Origin: Celoporthe dispersa
Lineage: Eukaryota > Ascomycota > Sordariomycetes > Diaporthales > Cryphonectriaceae
DNA: 64,000 nt
Direction of reading: 5' to 3'
NCBI GenBank assembly: GCA_016584495.1
Contig: WAID01000001.1
Span: 620,001 to 684,000 of the forward strand
Of this stretch, positions 35,669-47,628 are shown in pieces. Both the position numbers and the translations under genes were made by a program. The notes beneath the pieces were generated by a model that made no database searches, had not been told where the DNA came from, and was given only the letters and a program-made list of their open reading frames with translations. Positions within the stretch are counted from its first letter, which is position 1; every line of letters starts with the position of its first letter.

Positions 35669-37281
35669 ATAGAGGAAGAGAAAGAGAAGGGGAAAAAAAA
35701 GGAGGAAGAAACATGCATACGTGCACAAACACGGATCCGACCAGCTGCATGTGATCGGCACAGGAAATAAATAGCAGGCTGCATGTAGGCCTGTAGCCTC
35801 GGTAGAGAGAGGGTGTGTGTGTGTGTGTCTGTGTGAGAGACAGAGAGAGAGTTGGGGGGGGGGGGTGCAGTGCTCTGGCCAGTGTCTTGTTGCCGGTCTT
35901 CTTGTTGCTGCCGCCACACACGCCTCTCCTTGCGCCTTTTGGTCTCACAAGTCATCCACAGCCAACACCAACCTGCGCCCCCGTTGAAGCGCCAGATGCA
36001 ACTCGTCGGTCGTCCTCGGGCGTTGCAGCAGAAGGAGGAAGGACAGGAGGCAGCCCGGCCACACGAGGTCAAGCAAGGACGGGGTCTGCCTTGTTCTGCT
36101 CTCTCTTTCTCTCGAGGAACTATCCATCCTTCTCCATGTTGATTGGATCGGCGTTCCCAGTTAACGCCCAGGCTTACAACCAACAAGACCCTTCAGCTCT
36201 TCACAAGAGGAGATTAATTGGCCCCCTTCCCGGCCCTCTTCTTGGTTTGCTTTGGACCAGACACGACCAGATTGAATTAAGCTCTAGTCTATTTCCTCCT
36301 GGTCCGATATCTCTCTTTGTGAGGATTGGAGGTACCTCGCAGTTGGGCAGCCAGACTTCACCAAACCCAAACACCCCCCTGGAGCTGACTCTTGTTTTCC
36401 CGCCCGAGAGATCCCTCCCGCCCCAGAAACTCCAGGTCTCGACAGAAACGCCACCCCCATTGACAAAGACTCTTGTCACATCAGCGTGGTTCAAAGCTAG
36501 ACATGACGCAGGGGTGGGAAACCCCAAGTACCCGGAACCCGGCAGCCACAGATAAAGTCGATCGTTAACGATAAAGCTCGGGTGCGTCGGCCCTTCTTTT
36601 CGCTGATCTTGGCCGTGCTGGGTGAAGAGAAGAGTATCTGCAGCACGCCATTCTTAAGAAGCACACGCATGGCGTCGTCAGGGAGGTTGTATAGCAGGAG
36701 CTCCACCAAACCATCACCGCCACCACTCCTCTTCACACGTTCCCGGTCATGTTGTCGTGTGTGTGTGTGTGTGTTGTGCCTTTCGAGGTGCGGTGAGTGA
36801 GAGGTCACATCAACGCTGGCATCATTAGAGCGGAGGAGTCCGTCGTGTCTCGGATGCCTTGGAGATCCGAGAAGTCTGCTATATCAGACCTCCAGCGGTG
36901 CAGTTCTGTGGCCGTCGGGGTCTCACCCGAGGTCAGACTTACAGTACCATCGTTGTAGCTGCCGCACAGCAACACCCAGCAGCAAGGCAGAGAGATGAGG
37001 AGGTCCCATGGCCTCAAGGGAACAACAGTATTCGGATGGCTGCTCTTGTCTCCTCGTCACCACACGGGCCTGTCCCTTCGAAGCCTGGCGAACGGCTGCC
37101 GCTGGCGATCACGACATCTGGACATGGTGGTGTCATCTCGCGCCTCCAGGGTTCTCAGGTGATTCAGTTGCCGTCTAGTCCAGTCTATGAAGTGGTATCC
37201 TTGGAAAGAAAATTCATCAGTCGCGCTCTCGCCGCATGCAAACCCACCCGATCCCCAGACCAGACCCCACAGTCCAAGGCC

Positions 37282-38881
37282 TCAGCTCGCCTTTGCTCCG
37301 TTGCCGTCGACGCCCCATCTCTTGCTCTCGTCACCCCCCGTCCAGTCTCTCTCGACGTACCCAAGCTCGCGCTTGACCTTCTCCACCGTCTCCTTGTCGC
37401 CCGTGTTCTTGCCAATGTTGTCACTATGAGTATATATCCAGGTTAGTTCACAGACCCAACAGGCTTCGTGCTGGCTGGGGATGCGGTTGGCGGAGGCCTA
37501 CCTGATCTTGATAGCCGCGTTGTTGCCCGCCGAGCTCAGCTTGATGACGATATTCATCGGCGTAGAGTTACTGCCATCAGAGAGACGGGTAAAGTCGTTT
37601 GTCAGGAATGTGCCGACACCAAAGGTGGGCTGGAAACCAGCCTCCTCTGCGATCTTCTTGTATTCGAGACACTTGTCAATGTTCAGCGAGTCCGAGAACA
37701 CAATGGCCTTCTTGTCCTTGATGCCCACGCTGTCGTAAAACCTCTGCATAGTCTTGACGAATTCCGCCGGGTCGCCCGAGTCCTGCCTGACGCCAGTGAA
37801 CGCCTCAGCATAGGTCTTGGGCGGCTGCCCGTCCGTGCTGGTGGTCGCTGGCGCGTCCGGCAGCTTCTCGAGGGGCTGACTGAAGGCCTCCAGGAACGCC
37901 GGCGTACCGAACGTATCCGTGAGCGCAATGCCCAGCACGCCCTCGCCGAAACAGCTGACCCAGTGGCGCAGCGCCTCCGCCGTCGCACGCGCGTAATCGT
38001 TCTTGATCGCCGCGATGCCCATGAACCACTCGTGGGCGACGGTGCCGACGGGAGGGATGCCGAAGCGCATGGCAAGGTGGACATTCGAGGTTCCGGACAG
38101 CTTGCCGGGCAGGCCGCGCTTGCTGCCCTGCTCGCTGGCCTGGACGAGGCCCCTGAAGACGAGCGCCTGTGTGTGGTAGTCTCTGCGCCGGCGGGTGCCG
38201 AACTCGGAGAAGATGCAGCCCTCCTCGAGGAGCCTCATGCCCTTGTTAAATGCCTTCTCCTGCTGGCCGTCGTAGTTCCAGTCCCTGTCCATGAACTTGA
38301 AATAGGCCTCGGAGGTGAGGGCCAGGATAGGGATCTCGTAGAGGATCGTGTCGACCCATCTTCCCTTGATCTCCATGTGCACATCGCCCAGATCCGAGGC
38401 GGCGCCAGTGTCCTCCCCGAAAGGCACAAACTTGACGGCAACCTGGTCGCGCGGGTGTAGGCGGAACTCCTGGAGGAACTCGAGGTACTCGGCGTTGAGG
38501 TACTTGCAGTGCTCCTTGAGGAACCGCAGCTCTTCGGAAAGAAGGGAGATGTTACCAAGCTCTGGACAACAAGGAATACGTCAGAAAACCCATGTGAAGG
38601 TCATGCAGACACACACACACAAACACACACACACAGAGAGAGAGAGAGGGAGAAGAAACAAAAAAAAAAATAAACAGTAACATACTGGTAATCTGCTCCT
38701 CCAGCCACTTGTAGGCTTCTCTCGACAGCCTCTTGTCTGGCGTACGGTTGGTGAAGGCGTAGGTGACAGGGACATCTCTGAAGTACTTGTAGACGGCACA
38801 CTGCATAGTCAACTTGTACAGGTCGGTATCCAGAAAGGATATGACGCCCTCTGGGTAGGGCGAAGAGCTGTTGAAGTCCAT
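37282..38881 (-). CDS. NPT1: Nicotinate phosphoribosyltransferase (EC 6.3.4.21)
   Basis: Exons are 38881-38686, 38561-37502 and 37423-37282 (introns 124 nt and 78 nt, GT-AG, the second with a CTAAC branch site), giving 465 residues, the normal size for fungal Npt1. It makes nicotinate mononucleotide from nicotinate, PRPP and ATP in the Preiss-Handler NAD+ salvage pathway. Landmarks: ISFLDTDLYKLTMQCAVYKY at the N-terminus, AVKFVPFGEDTGAA, YEIPILALTSEAYFKF, the phosphohistidine motif VGTVAHEWFMGI (His about residue 242), the PRPP/nicotinate site GVRQDSGDPAEF and FSDSLNIDKCLEY, then VGTFLTNDF and the final KISDNIGKNTGDKETVEKVK. The start is chosen because the conserved N-terminus follows within 15 residues. 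A longer in-frame extension to 39070 lacks similarity. It is head-to-head with UTP4. Confidence 0.96.
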
Positions 38882-39766
38882 GGTGCAGACGGGTAGCAAC
38901 CCAGGGAGGGTATCAAGAGGGGGGTCGGCAGAGATTCGTAAGCTCTTCACGGCTGTCAGGCAAGGGCAAGCAAGGGCGCGAGAAGAGGAGAGAGGACAGG
39001 ACGAGAGGAAGAGCGGTTTTGTATGACCCGGAAGACACGGCAAGGCAGCTACTGAGAGCCTTGACAGCACGTTTTGTCTCGTCGTCTGGGCTGGACAGTA
39101 AAGCGGACCTGGCTGCTGAGGAGGGGCGAGAAGAAAAGAGAGAGCCAGCTATGGAGGTCGGTGCATGCCAGATGGGATCTCTCTCTCTCTCTGTCTTTCG
39201 ACATTCAACAGGAAAGGGACATCCAGATCTGTCTGCCCTTGACCAGTTTCAAATGACTTGCGTAAGTACTGCCCCTCCTTCCGCATCCCACCTTCTGGAA
39301 CCCCCCAACTGCGACTGCGGACCTTACTGCTGGGTCACCAAGAAAACGTCAGTGGGGGTAGGGGAGCAAGGTGGGGTTAGTGGGACCCCTGAAGAAGCCG
39401 CTGCTGCTGTGGTACCAGCACGTACAGCACTATCGTACTAGCAGTTCACTGGTGGTGGTGCCTAGCCAGATAGTGTCCTCTCCCCCTGGGTCTCCACTAA
39501 ATTTTTAGCCTTGCCTGCCGCAGCAACCACTGCAACCAGAAAGAGAAAAAAAAAAAAAGTTTTTGGCATCTTCCTCGAGGCGCCTGCGCAGCCTGTGCCG
39601 GTGACATCTATGTCCGGACTGTACCACACTGCAACAATTTACTGTCGCATGTGTCCTCTCTCACAGCGCCCCTTCGGTCCACGCTGACCAGCCCAAGAAC
39701 AAAGCAGGCGAAGAGGAGTAGAGATAGGTTACAGCGCGCACGGCCACGACAGCTGAGTCTCCCATC
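38882..39766. promoter_or_regulatory. Bidirectional promoter region NPT1/UTP4
   Basis: An 885-nt spacer between two outward-facing housekeeping genes. It contains a CT tract near 39178-39194, an A12 run near 39547-39558 and several TGGTGG/CAGCAG words. No convincing frame was found. Confidence 0.55.
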
Positions 39767-42235
39767 ATGGACATCCACCGCTGCCGTTTTGTCCCGTTCC
39801 CTGCCTCGCCCATCAACACCATCGCCTTCTCCCACCCTTTCCTGTCCTCCAGGAGGCCTGCCCGGCTTGCGATTGGGAGGGCGAACGGAGACATCGAGAT
39901 CTGGAACCCCCTGAACGGCAATTGGTTCCAGGAAACCATAATACATGGCGGGAGAGACAGGAGCGTGGACTCTCTCGTCTGGGTTACCGGCGAGGACGAG
40001 CACCTGCCTGGGGGGAGCGTCATTGCCGGCAGGTCAAGGCTGTTCAGCATCGGCTACACCACGACCGTGACGGAGTGGGACCTCGAGCAGGGCAGGGCAA
40101 AAAGACATGCCAGCGGACAACACGGAGACATCTGGTGCCTGGGCGCGCAGCCCGCGCCGCCGCAGGGACAGGCGAACGGCGTCGCAGCCGCAAGCCAGCC
40201 CCAGAGGCTTGTCGCGGGCACGATTGACGGCAGCATTGTTCTGTACTCCATCGACGACGACGATCTCCAGTTCCAGAGGGTGCTGGTCAAGACCGCCAAG
40301 CGCAACATCAAGATGGTCAGCATCGCCTTCCAGTCGCGACAGGTCGCCGTTGTCGGGTGTTCGGATAGCTCGATCCGGGTCTACGACCTGAGGAGGGGAG
40401 AGCTCCTCCGCAAGATGACACTGGGCAGGGATCTCACCGGCGGGTCCAAGGATATCATCGTCTGGGCCGTCAAGTGCCTCAAGAACGGCGACATCGTGTC
40501 TGGCGACTCGACCGGCCAGGTGGTGATCTGGGATGGCAAGACGTATACCCAGGCCCAGCGGATACAGGGTCACAAGTCAGATGTGCTGAGTCTTGCGACG
40601 AGCGCGGACGGATCCTCCATCATCAGCGGAGGCATGGACCGCCGGACAGCGCTGTACCGCACCATGGCGCGTGATGCCTCTCGCTGGCAGAGGGTCTGGC
40701 ACAGGAAATACCACGACCACGACGTGAAAGCCATGGCGTCCTATGAGGGTCAGGGCATGAGTGTCGTCGTGACCGGAGGTGAGACTATTCAACATCCTGT
40801 GGCACTGCATACGGCCCTTGCTGACTCCTCTTCTTCTCCTCTCCTTCTTCTCTCTAGGACCTGATGCCACACCTGTCGTTACCCCTCTGCGCCAAGCTGG
40901 AGTCGAGAACCACCGCACCCTCTCCCACCTGCCGCACTCGGTCCCGCTCCAGAGCGCCCCACAGGGACGTCTGGTCGTCAGCTGGTGGGACAGGGAGGTA
41001 CACGTCTGGAAGCTACGCCGGCCGATGAAGGACCTCCTCGAAAGCGATGATGTTGAACAGAGCATCGAGAAGAACCGCAGGTTGCTGGGGCGGATACTCA
41101 TCAAGGGCGAGTCAAACATCACGTCGGCTTCGATAAGCAGAGATGGCTCAGTCTTGGTTGTATCGACTGCCTCTGCCATCAAGGCGTTCCACCTGGCCCC
41201 GAGCCCCGATCACAGGGAAGAGCTGCGCATCCGCAAGATCGAGGTCCCTGCTGCGGTCGAGAGCTCCGGCTCCACGCTGGTGCAGATCTCCCCCAGCGGC
41301 CAGTGGCTCTGCTGGGTCCAGGAGGGCACCAAGGTCCTCCTGACGAGGATCATACGGGACGATTCCTCGGGCGAATGTCTGGTGTCAATACATGCCCGAC
41401 CTGCAAAGCTGACACGGCTCAGGCGGGACATCCCCAAGCACGTGCGCCTGGGCGGTCTGGGCAGCTACGACAGACGTGTCACACATGTTGCATTCTCCCC
41501 GGACAGCAGCATGCTCGCTACCGCGGACCTGGCCGGCTACATCGACTCATGGATCATGCAGGACGGCGGGCTGCAGAACGGCACCAGTCCAAGCGAGGAC
41601 GATGACGCGGCATCAGCATCAGGCGGCTCGACTGATTCTGACAGCGACGAGGGCGAAGGTCCCGCCCCTGGGCCAAAGTGGATCCGCAACCCAAAGGCAC
41701 CACTGTTTCCCAAGCTGACGCAGTCGCCCGTGGTGCTCTCCTTCTCGGAAGAGGCGCTCGAAGGTGAACATGGGTCAGAGGGCTACGTCTTGCTAGCTGT
41801 CACCACCGCCTCGCGCATCTACACTTTCCACGCGCTCGAGGGATCGCTGACCAGATGGTCCCGGCGCAACGCCGCGTGGAAGCTCCCCGACGAGGTCCGC
41901 GCCACGCGCGACCTGATCAAGGGCGCACTGTGGCAGGGTTCCCGCATCTGGATGTACGGGACGAGCTTCCTCTTCATGCTCGACATCTCGCTCGACTTTG
42001 GCGACGAAGGAGGAGATGAGTCTCCCGCCAGGCAGAAGAGGAGCAGGAAGCGCAAGAGGGGCACAGACACGGGCGCGGGTAGCAAGATGGAGAGCGCTCA
42101 CGCCCTGGCGCCGCAGCACGTGCGTGTTGCGCTTACCGAGGATGGGAAGAGCGGCGAGTGGGTGGATGTCGAGATGGGGGATGCCGATGCCGACAGCTCA
42201 CAGGTCAGCAAGGCAGACGGGGAGGCCGAGCACGA

Positions 42236-42268
<33 letters not shown>

Positions 42269-42629
42269 TAGTGAGAAGGAGGAGGAGGAAGGCGGCGAGC
42301 TGCAGAGGCTTCGGGACCGCGAGCAGTCACAGCAGAAGGAGGCAGGAGACAGCGCCGCCGCTGAGGACGGTGCTGCCAAGCACAGGAACTGGTGGCACAC
42401 GTACAAGTACCGGCCGATCCTGGGCATCGTGCCGCTCTCGTCCGAGTCTGCCGGGGAGCCACAGGTCAACGGGTCTGATGGCACAGCAGCCAGCACCAGC
42501 AAGGGCAAGAAGAAGGAGGGCAAGAAGAAGGCGGCGACGGCTGCTGGCGCTCACCCGCCGCTGGAGATCGCACTGATGGAGCGGCCGAAGTGGGATCTCG
42601 ACGCGCCAGCGAGATACGTGGAGGACTAG
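39767..42629 (+). CDS. UTP4: U3 snoRNP / t-UTP WD40 protein Utp4 (cirhin homologue)
   Basis: Exons are 39767-40778 and 40858-42629 (79-nt intron, GTGAGA...CTCTAG), giving 927 residues. The protein is a long beta-propeller array. It starts MDIHRCRFVPFPASPINTIA, then RLAIGRANGDIEIWNPLNGN, RLFSIGYTTTVTEWDLEQGR, GCSDSSIRVYDLRRGELLRK, SGDSTGQVVIWDGKTYTQAQ-RIQGHKSDVLSLA and SSIISGGMDRRTALY, with a second propeller from VVSWWDREVHVWKLRRP through THVAFSPDSSMLATADLAGY. Acidic linkers follow, including about 11-12 consecutive Asp at about residues 796-810 and a basic KRSRKRKRG stretch. Utp4 is a subunit of the UtpA/t-UTP complex that binds the nascent 5' ETS and starts assembly of the small-subunit processome in the nucleolus. 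The C-terminus keeps the conserved HTYKYRPILGIVPL block. Confidence 0.95.
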
Positions 42630-45172
42630 ACTAGCTGCAAGCGCTCGGGTGTCCTGGCTGGACACACAGCAGGGTGTAAGACGCGGTCTAATGGATGCCC
42701 GGATCTGTCTGCATCTCGGATGAGACTGTCCAAGCAGACAGGATAACCGGTGAGGTCGGGGAACCTCGTCTTCCCTCATGACGGGTGGTGAATGCCAGCG
42801 TGTCGGCCTCGGGAGAGGTGTACCCTACAACGTCATGTATACCCATCACCTGGCAACTACAATAGAGTCTCGACAATATGTGAACGTCGCAAGATTTTCA
42901 AGGCGATCATTACGCCCCTCGGAGGCTATTCTTGGCTTCTTGTCTCTGGGCCACCGTCAGCAGTGTCACACTCTCTTGTAGCAGCGGTGAGGATATACGC
43001 AGCTTCAACAAACACCTTCCAAGTTGGATCTTGGAAGAGACTATATCTTCATACTATTATAGTATATATATGGGTATGTAGATATATACATGTGTGCATA
43101 TGTATATATATATCTTCCAGCTCCACAGATTCGTCATGCTGTGCCACGGGCAAGCCTACCTAACACGGCATACACATCCCTGCCCTTCCTCACTGGTTCC
43201 TGTAGTCTTCTTCACCTTGCTCTCCAAGGCATCTCAGTTGTCTTATGTGGCCAAGTAGACACGTCACGGGTGGTTCACGAGACAGGACGATAAGTGGATT
43301 TTTCCCAACGAGGAAGAAAAAGAAAGAAAGAAAGAAAAAGGAAAGAAAAACAAGAGACAAACCCGTTACGCAATGCTCAAACTTCCACACAGACCCCCTC
43401 CTCCGGCTCGTCTCCATCTCATCCCATCTCCTCTCTCCCTCGTCCCGCACACAACCAATCCCATGAGCTGAAGATAAGGTAAGAATAAGGTAAAGGTCTA
43501 CGCAAGCATTACAGCATCTCCACCCCTGGGGTCGGGTCGTTTCGGTCAGATCACGAGGGGGACGGGGTGGAAGAGGACAGCCCGGATCCTGTCCGCCACA
43601 TACCGGGTGGGCAAGGCAGGGCAGGGTGACGAGGCCTGCGCTTGGCCTTGTGAGTGGTTTTTTTTTCTTTCTTTCTTTCCCTTCACTTTTCTTTAAGGTT
43701 GGGAGGGGGAGTCGGCATGGGGTAAGCATGCTAATATTGGATCTGAAGAGGAAGAAGACCAAGACAAGAGAAAATCCAAAAAGAAAAATCACTAGTAAAA
43801 AGATCTATCAGTCTGGGTGGCGGGGATACCCAGGTCCTCTCCTGCTTGACTGCCTCCACCCCGGGGGACCTGTACGAGCAGCAGCCACCAGCAGCTATAG
43901 CAAGAGCCAACAGAGAAGCCGACGACGAGCCTGCTGATGTGGGCTCTCCCCGGCCCGCCGCCGAAGCTATTGCCAATAACCCGCACCACCCGGTCCCAAA
44001 TTTCTCCCCCACCGGGCCGTGATGTTTGGAATCAAGCCTGACCCTTACGGACGGGGGGACCGCCCGGGGGGGAGGAGGAGGGGACCGGGCGCGCGGCTCA
44101 TACCACTCACTCGCTCTACCATGGTGAAAGAACGGAAAAAGGGTTTGTTTTCTTTTCTTTTTTTTTTTTTTTTTTTCAAAAAGACAAAAGGTTAGGTAGG
44201 TGTAGGTCCGGCTCGGCTCGTACGAGGCTGCTTGCGGAGATTTTCCCTCGTTGGTCCCCACCGGGGCCTCGTCAGTCCATCTTATTTATTGGATATCAGT
44301 CTGCTTGGCGGGCCTCAAAACCACGGCAGCAGAGAGAAAAAGAAAGGAAGAAGAAAAGGGAAAAGGGAAAGGGAAAAAAAATGGAGTGGGAGTGAGGAAG
44401 TAATAACAATGCTACTATAATCTCAGGAACCGCCTCTTGTTGCTTGATGACGTTTTCTCGCTTCCGTATATCAGAATCCGGTACCGCTCTGTGGAGGGCG
44501 GAGGAGATACTGAAAGCATAGACGCGACCCAGACTCCACTTGCACGAGATGCGCGCCCAGAGAAAAGAAGAGAGAGAAAGAAAGAAAGAAAGAAAGAAAA
44601 AAAACAAGGATGAAGAAAAAGGGCTTGTATCCTGACCCTCCCTCCCCTCCCCTCCACCCATATATTGAAGAATAATCAATTCACGACGGCGACGACGTCG
44701 ACGATGACGCCTCTTGAGGTACTATCGCCAGCCCGCTCGGGCAACAGGTCGGTGCTTCGTGCCCTGCAGAGCCTCACCAGGTGGAGAGCTCGGCTCGGAG
44801 GCTCGGTATGGCCTGGCCCAGCGGGTGTTCGTCTCAATATTGCTCCCCCCCCCTTTTCCCAATTAAAGCCACACGACAAGGCCTGCTCGCCTCTTCAAGC
44901 TCATACTCCTTGTTACCTCCCCCTAGTAGATATATCGAAGGCCAGGGGTTCATGTCATCTCTTTTTCGGAAGAGGAAATCATTCTTCTCGGAAGAGGAGA
45001 GCATGACGCTTGGGTAAATCCCGAAAGGCCCCATACCTTGCGCACACACACACACTCACACACAAGGCTGCAATACTATGCATAATAGTAGTAATACCAG
45101 AGGTCTTTTTTCTTCGTCTTGCTCACATCAGAACAGAGCTTATCTGCCACTCGGTGTCGGTCGACATTACAA

Positions 45173-45188
45173 CTAGACGCGCGTCTAG
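45173..45188. repeat. 16-bp perfect palindrome
   Basis: CTAGACGCGCGTCTAG is identical to its reverse complement. Confidence 0.9.
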
Positions 45189-45497
45189 GGCAGTCGGGGG
45201 GGGGGGCCACAGATGGATTCGGGAAGGTTTTGGTTTTTTTTTTTTGTGTCATGTGAATCTGACCTGACTCTGGGGAGAAGGGGGAGGAGGTCTAAATTTT
45301 GCCCAAGACCTGTGGCCCTGGGCCGCGCCAGCCCGCCGAGGACCCAAGACGTGGCTTGATTGTACTAGACACTGCAGCACCTCGTATTACGGAGCAAGAA
45401 CAATCAATTGCCGCAGAGAGTTTAGCTACACTGGTCCTTCTTGGGAAGAGGGGAGATTCGCACAGTACACCCCGTGTAAACATTCAATCTAACTCCT

Positions 45498-45522
45498 CGT
45501 CGTCGTCGTCGTCGTCGTCGTC
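45498..45522. repeat. (CGT)n trinucleotide repeat
   Basis: About eight perfect CGT units in non-coding DNA. Confidence 0.9.
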
Positions 45523-47040
45523 TGCAGTCGAGCAGGTGACTTGATGCTGCCGTCCACCGAGGTAGGTGAGAATGTCGGCAGTGCCCAGCGCTTGCACATG
45601 AAAGAGTGAGATGGCAAAGGCTACAGTACAGTGTAAGCCACACGGGACGGATGACACAGAGCCTGATCGGAAGATGGCCCGTAAAAAGGGGGGCGATGAA
45701 TGGATGGACCATCTCGGACCCGAAAGATACTAAAACAGGCCTTATCTCGGCCGGGGTATAAACTATTAGCTTATCACGGCTCCTCGCAAGGGAGAACTTT
45801 CTTTGCTCGGTAGCCGGCAAGTAATGCATGAAATGATGTGGAATCACCTTTAGGGGGGGAAGAGAGATAGAGAGAGAGGGAGAGAGAGGGAGGGAAAAGG
45901 ATGGGAGGCACCACCTCTCCCAGGCGGCTTGATCCGAGCAGACGAGGTTCGCGGATTCGTCAGGACCCCGTACAGGCCACGAGGAAGAGCCGTCACCATT
46001 CCCCTTCCTCCTCCCCCCCACCCTCTCACTTCTTTTCCTTTTTAGGGAGGGGGGATCCAGTCGGGAGATAGTCAAAAGGGATTCCGCCGACCTCGTGGCA
46101 GGTTGACTACTGCTACTTCAGGCGATGCCCTTTTTTCACCATGAGGCGTCGTCCAGTTGGGAAGGTCCCGAGGCCTTACGGGTGATACTGTGACACGTTA
46201 CCAGCTGTCCATCCCGCTCCCCTTCCTCCTTTCAGAGAAACGAGTGGCGGTCACGCAACGTGTCTGCTGTGCAGATATTCCCATTCCCGTTGTGGAAGCT
46301 GGCCGCGGCGTGCCCAGGCGTGATAGCCGCGGTTTCCAGCCAGATGGAGCCTTGCCCTCGAGGTGACCTGCCGACGTAATCATGTCAGATGACGGACCGC
46401 GGTGGCTTGCTCTGGCTCTCTCACACAGACCTGTCGACGACGATGCGTAGACACGGTGACCTGCTCGTTGAGGAGCTTCATTGCCTCCTCCAGCCGCCGC
46501 CGGGGCGGGGAGGAGGGAGGGGGCCTGCGCTATGCCGTTCGGAGTGGATAGTCCCAGGTCTCCCTTGTGGGCAGGAGGCTATCGACATCTGGACGTGTCC
46601 TCGAGCCTCAGCCGCCCTGGACTGTCCTACATACAGGATAGCCGGTGGTTCAAAGATGGACGTCGTCGTCGTCGTCGTGGTGTCGACGGTTGCTTGGGAT
46701 TCCGGCGCAGATCCGAAGCCGCGCCTCCGATTATACTTTTGCTTACTACTACATACTATACATGCTAGTATGACCCAGGGCATAAAAGAGGAGAAACAAT
46801 ATGGACCCTTGAACAGCGAACAGGTGCACGGGCCAGTGATCTTCAACAGTCTGGCGTTGGTTGTGGGGCCCTGGCTGGAACAGCCAAGCCTGGGGACGCG
46901 CAAGCCTCTCTCCCCTCCTGGCCCCGCCGGTGTCAGCTCTTCAGAGAGACACTGTGCCGCCCGGTTTCTCCATGGCCCGTTGTTGTTGTTGTTGTGTGTG
47001 TGTGTGTGTACTGCCATACGACTAAGCCAATTGCTGGTAG

Positions 47041-47042
<2 letters not shown>

Positions 47043-47085
<43 letters not shown>
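47043..47085. repeat. (CT)n microsatellite
   Basis: About 21 CT units, the longest perfect dinucleotide array in the window. Confidence 0.95.
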
Positions 47086-47088
<3 letters not shown>

Positions 47089-47606
47089 TCTGGTCGTTGA
47101 GGCTGGACGCCAGGAGCGCCACCGGGCCTGTGAGGAGGCGGATTTCCCTTTTCGCACTCGACGCAGGGCAGCAAACACCCCCGGTAGTTGGTACATGGTA
47201 CTTGGTCCCTCGCGCGCATAAACAGACAGTCCTGCCCAGGTTGTTTGCCGATGTGCCGGGACACATGGACCATGCTCATGATGTCTGCATGCGTATCGAC
47301 CTGGCCACCTCACCCCTCCTCCCCCCCCCTTTTCACCGGGAGCTGCGGAGCCGTAGCACACTCACGCCGACAGAAAAGAGCCGCAACGTGGTGCAGGCTG
47401 TTTTGGTATCACAGGCCAGAGCCTAAAGGGGAACACACGTGCACAGGGTGGGGGAATCTTTCAAGATCGGTCAAGACCGCCTCGCGCCTCCGGTGCTGTT
47501 CCGTCAAGCCGGCCTGCCCGACCAAGAGCCCACGTCAACTGCTGACGGAGGCGACGACCGAGAGAGAGGGGGGGCGTGTGAGTGTGAGAGCGAGCCGGAA
47601 GCAGAG

Positions 47607-47628
47607 AGGCATGCATGCATGCATGCCT
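47607..47628. repeat. 22-bp perfect palindrome of ATGC units
   Basis: A run of ATGC units flanked by AGGC and GCCT that is self-complementary over all 22 positions. Confidence 0.85.

Larger units (their letters stand above)
19567..37281. other. 17.7-kb gene-free region (upstream of cyclin, 3' of Npt1)
   Basis: No open frame here has a recognisable domain, sensible composition or a gene-like exon chain. Frames of 200-340 codons (for example at 22030, 29198, 30856 and 35158) translate to low-complexity Ser/Arg/Leu or homopolymer runs. The DNA is a mosaic of unique sequence with dense microsatellites (CA, CT, GA, GGA), A/T runs of 8-16, G/C runs of 7-13 and long purine tracts. It is not AT-rich, so it does not look like RIP-degraded transposons. 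The first 2-3 kb next to the cyclin start (19567-22700) is pyrimidine/purine-asymmetric and may be a long 5' leader. The rest could hold non-coding transcripts or far-upstream control elements; I cannot tell which from sequence alone. Confidence 0.65.

Noticed and set aside
35158..36186. 342-codon minus-strand frame
   Set aside because: Crosses TG, GA and polypurine repeats that encode Thr-His, Ser-Leu and Pro-Ser runs.
46389..47426. 345-codon plus-strand frame
   Set aside because: Held open by the CT array (Ser-Leu repeats) and a CGT run (Val repeats).
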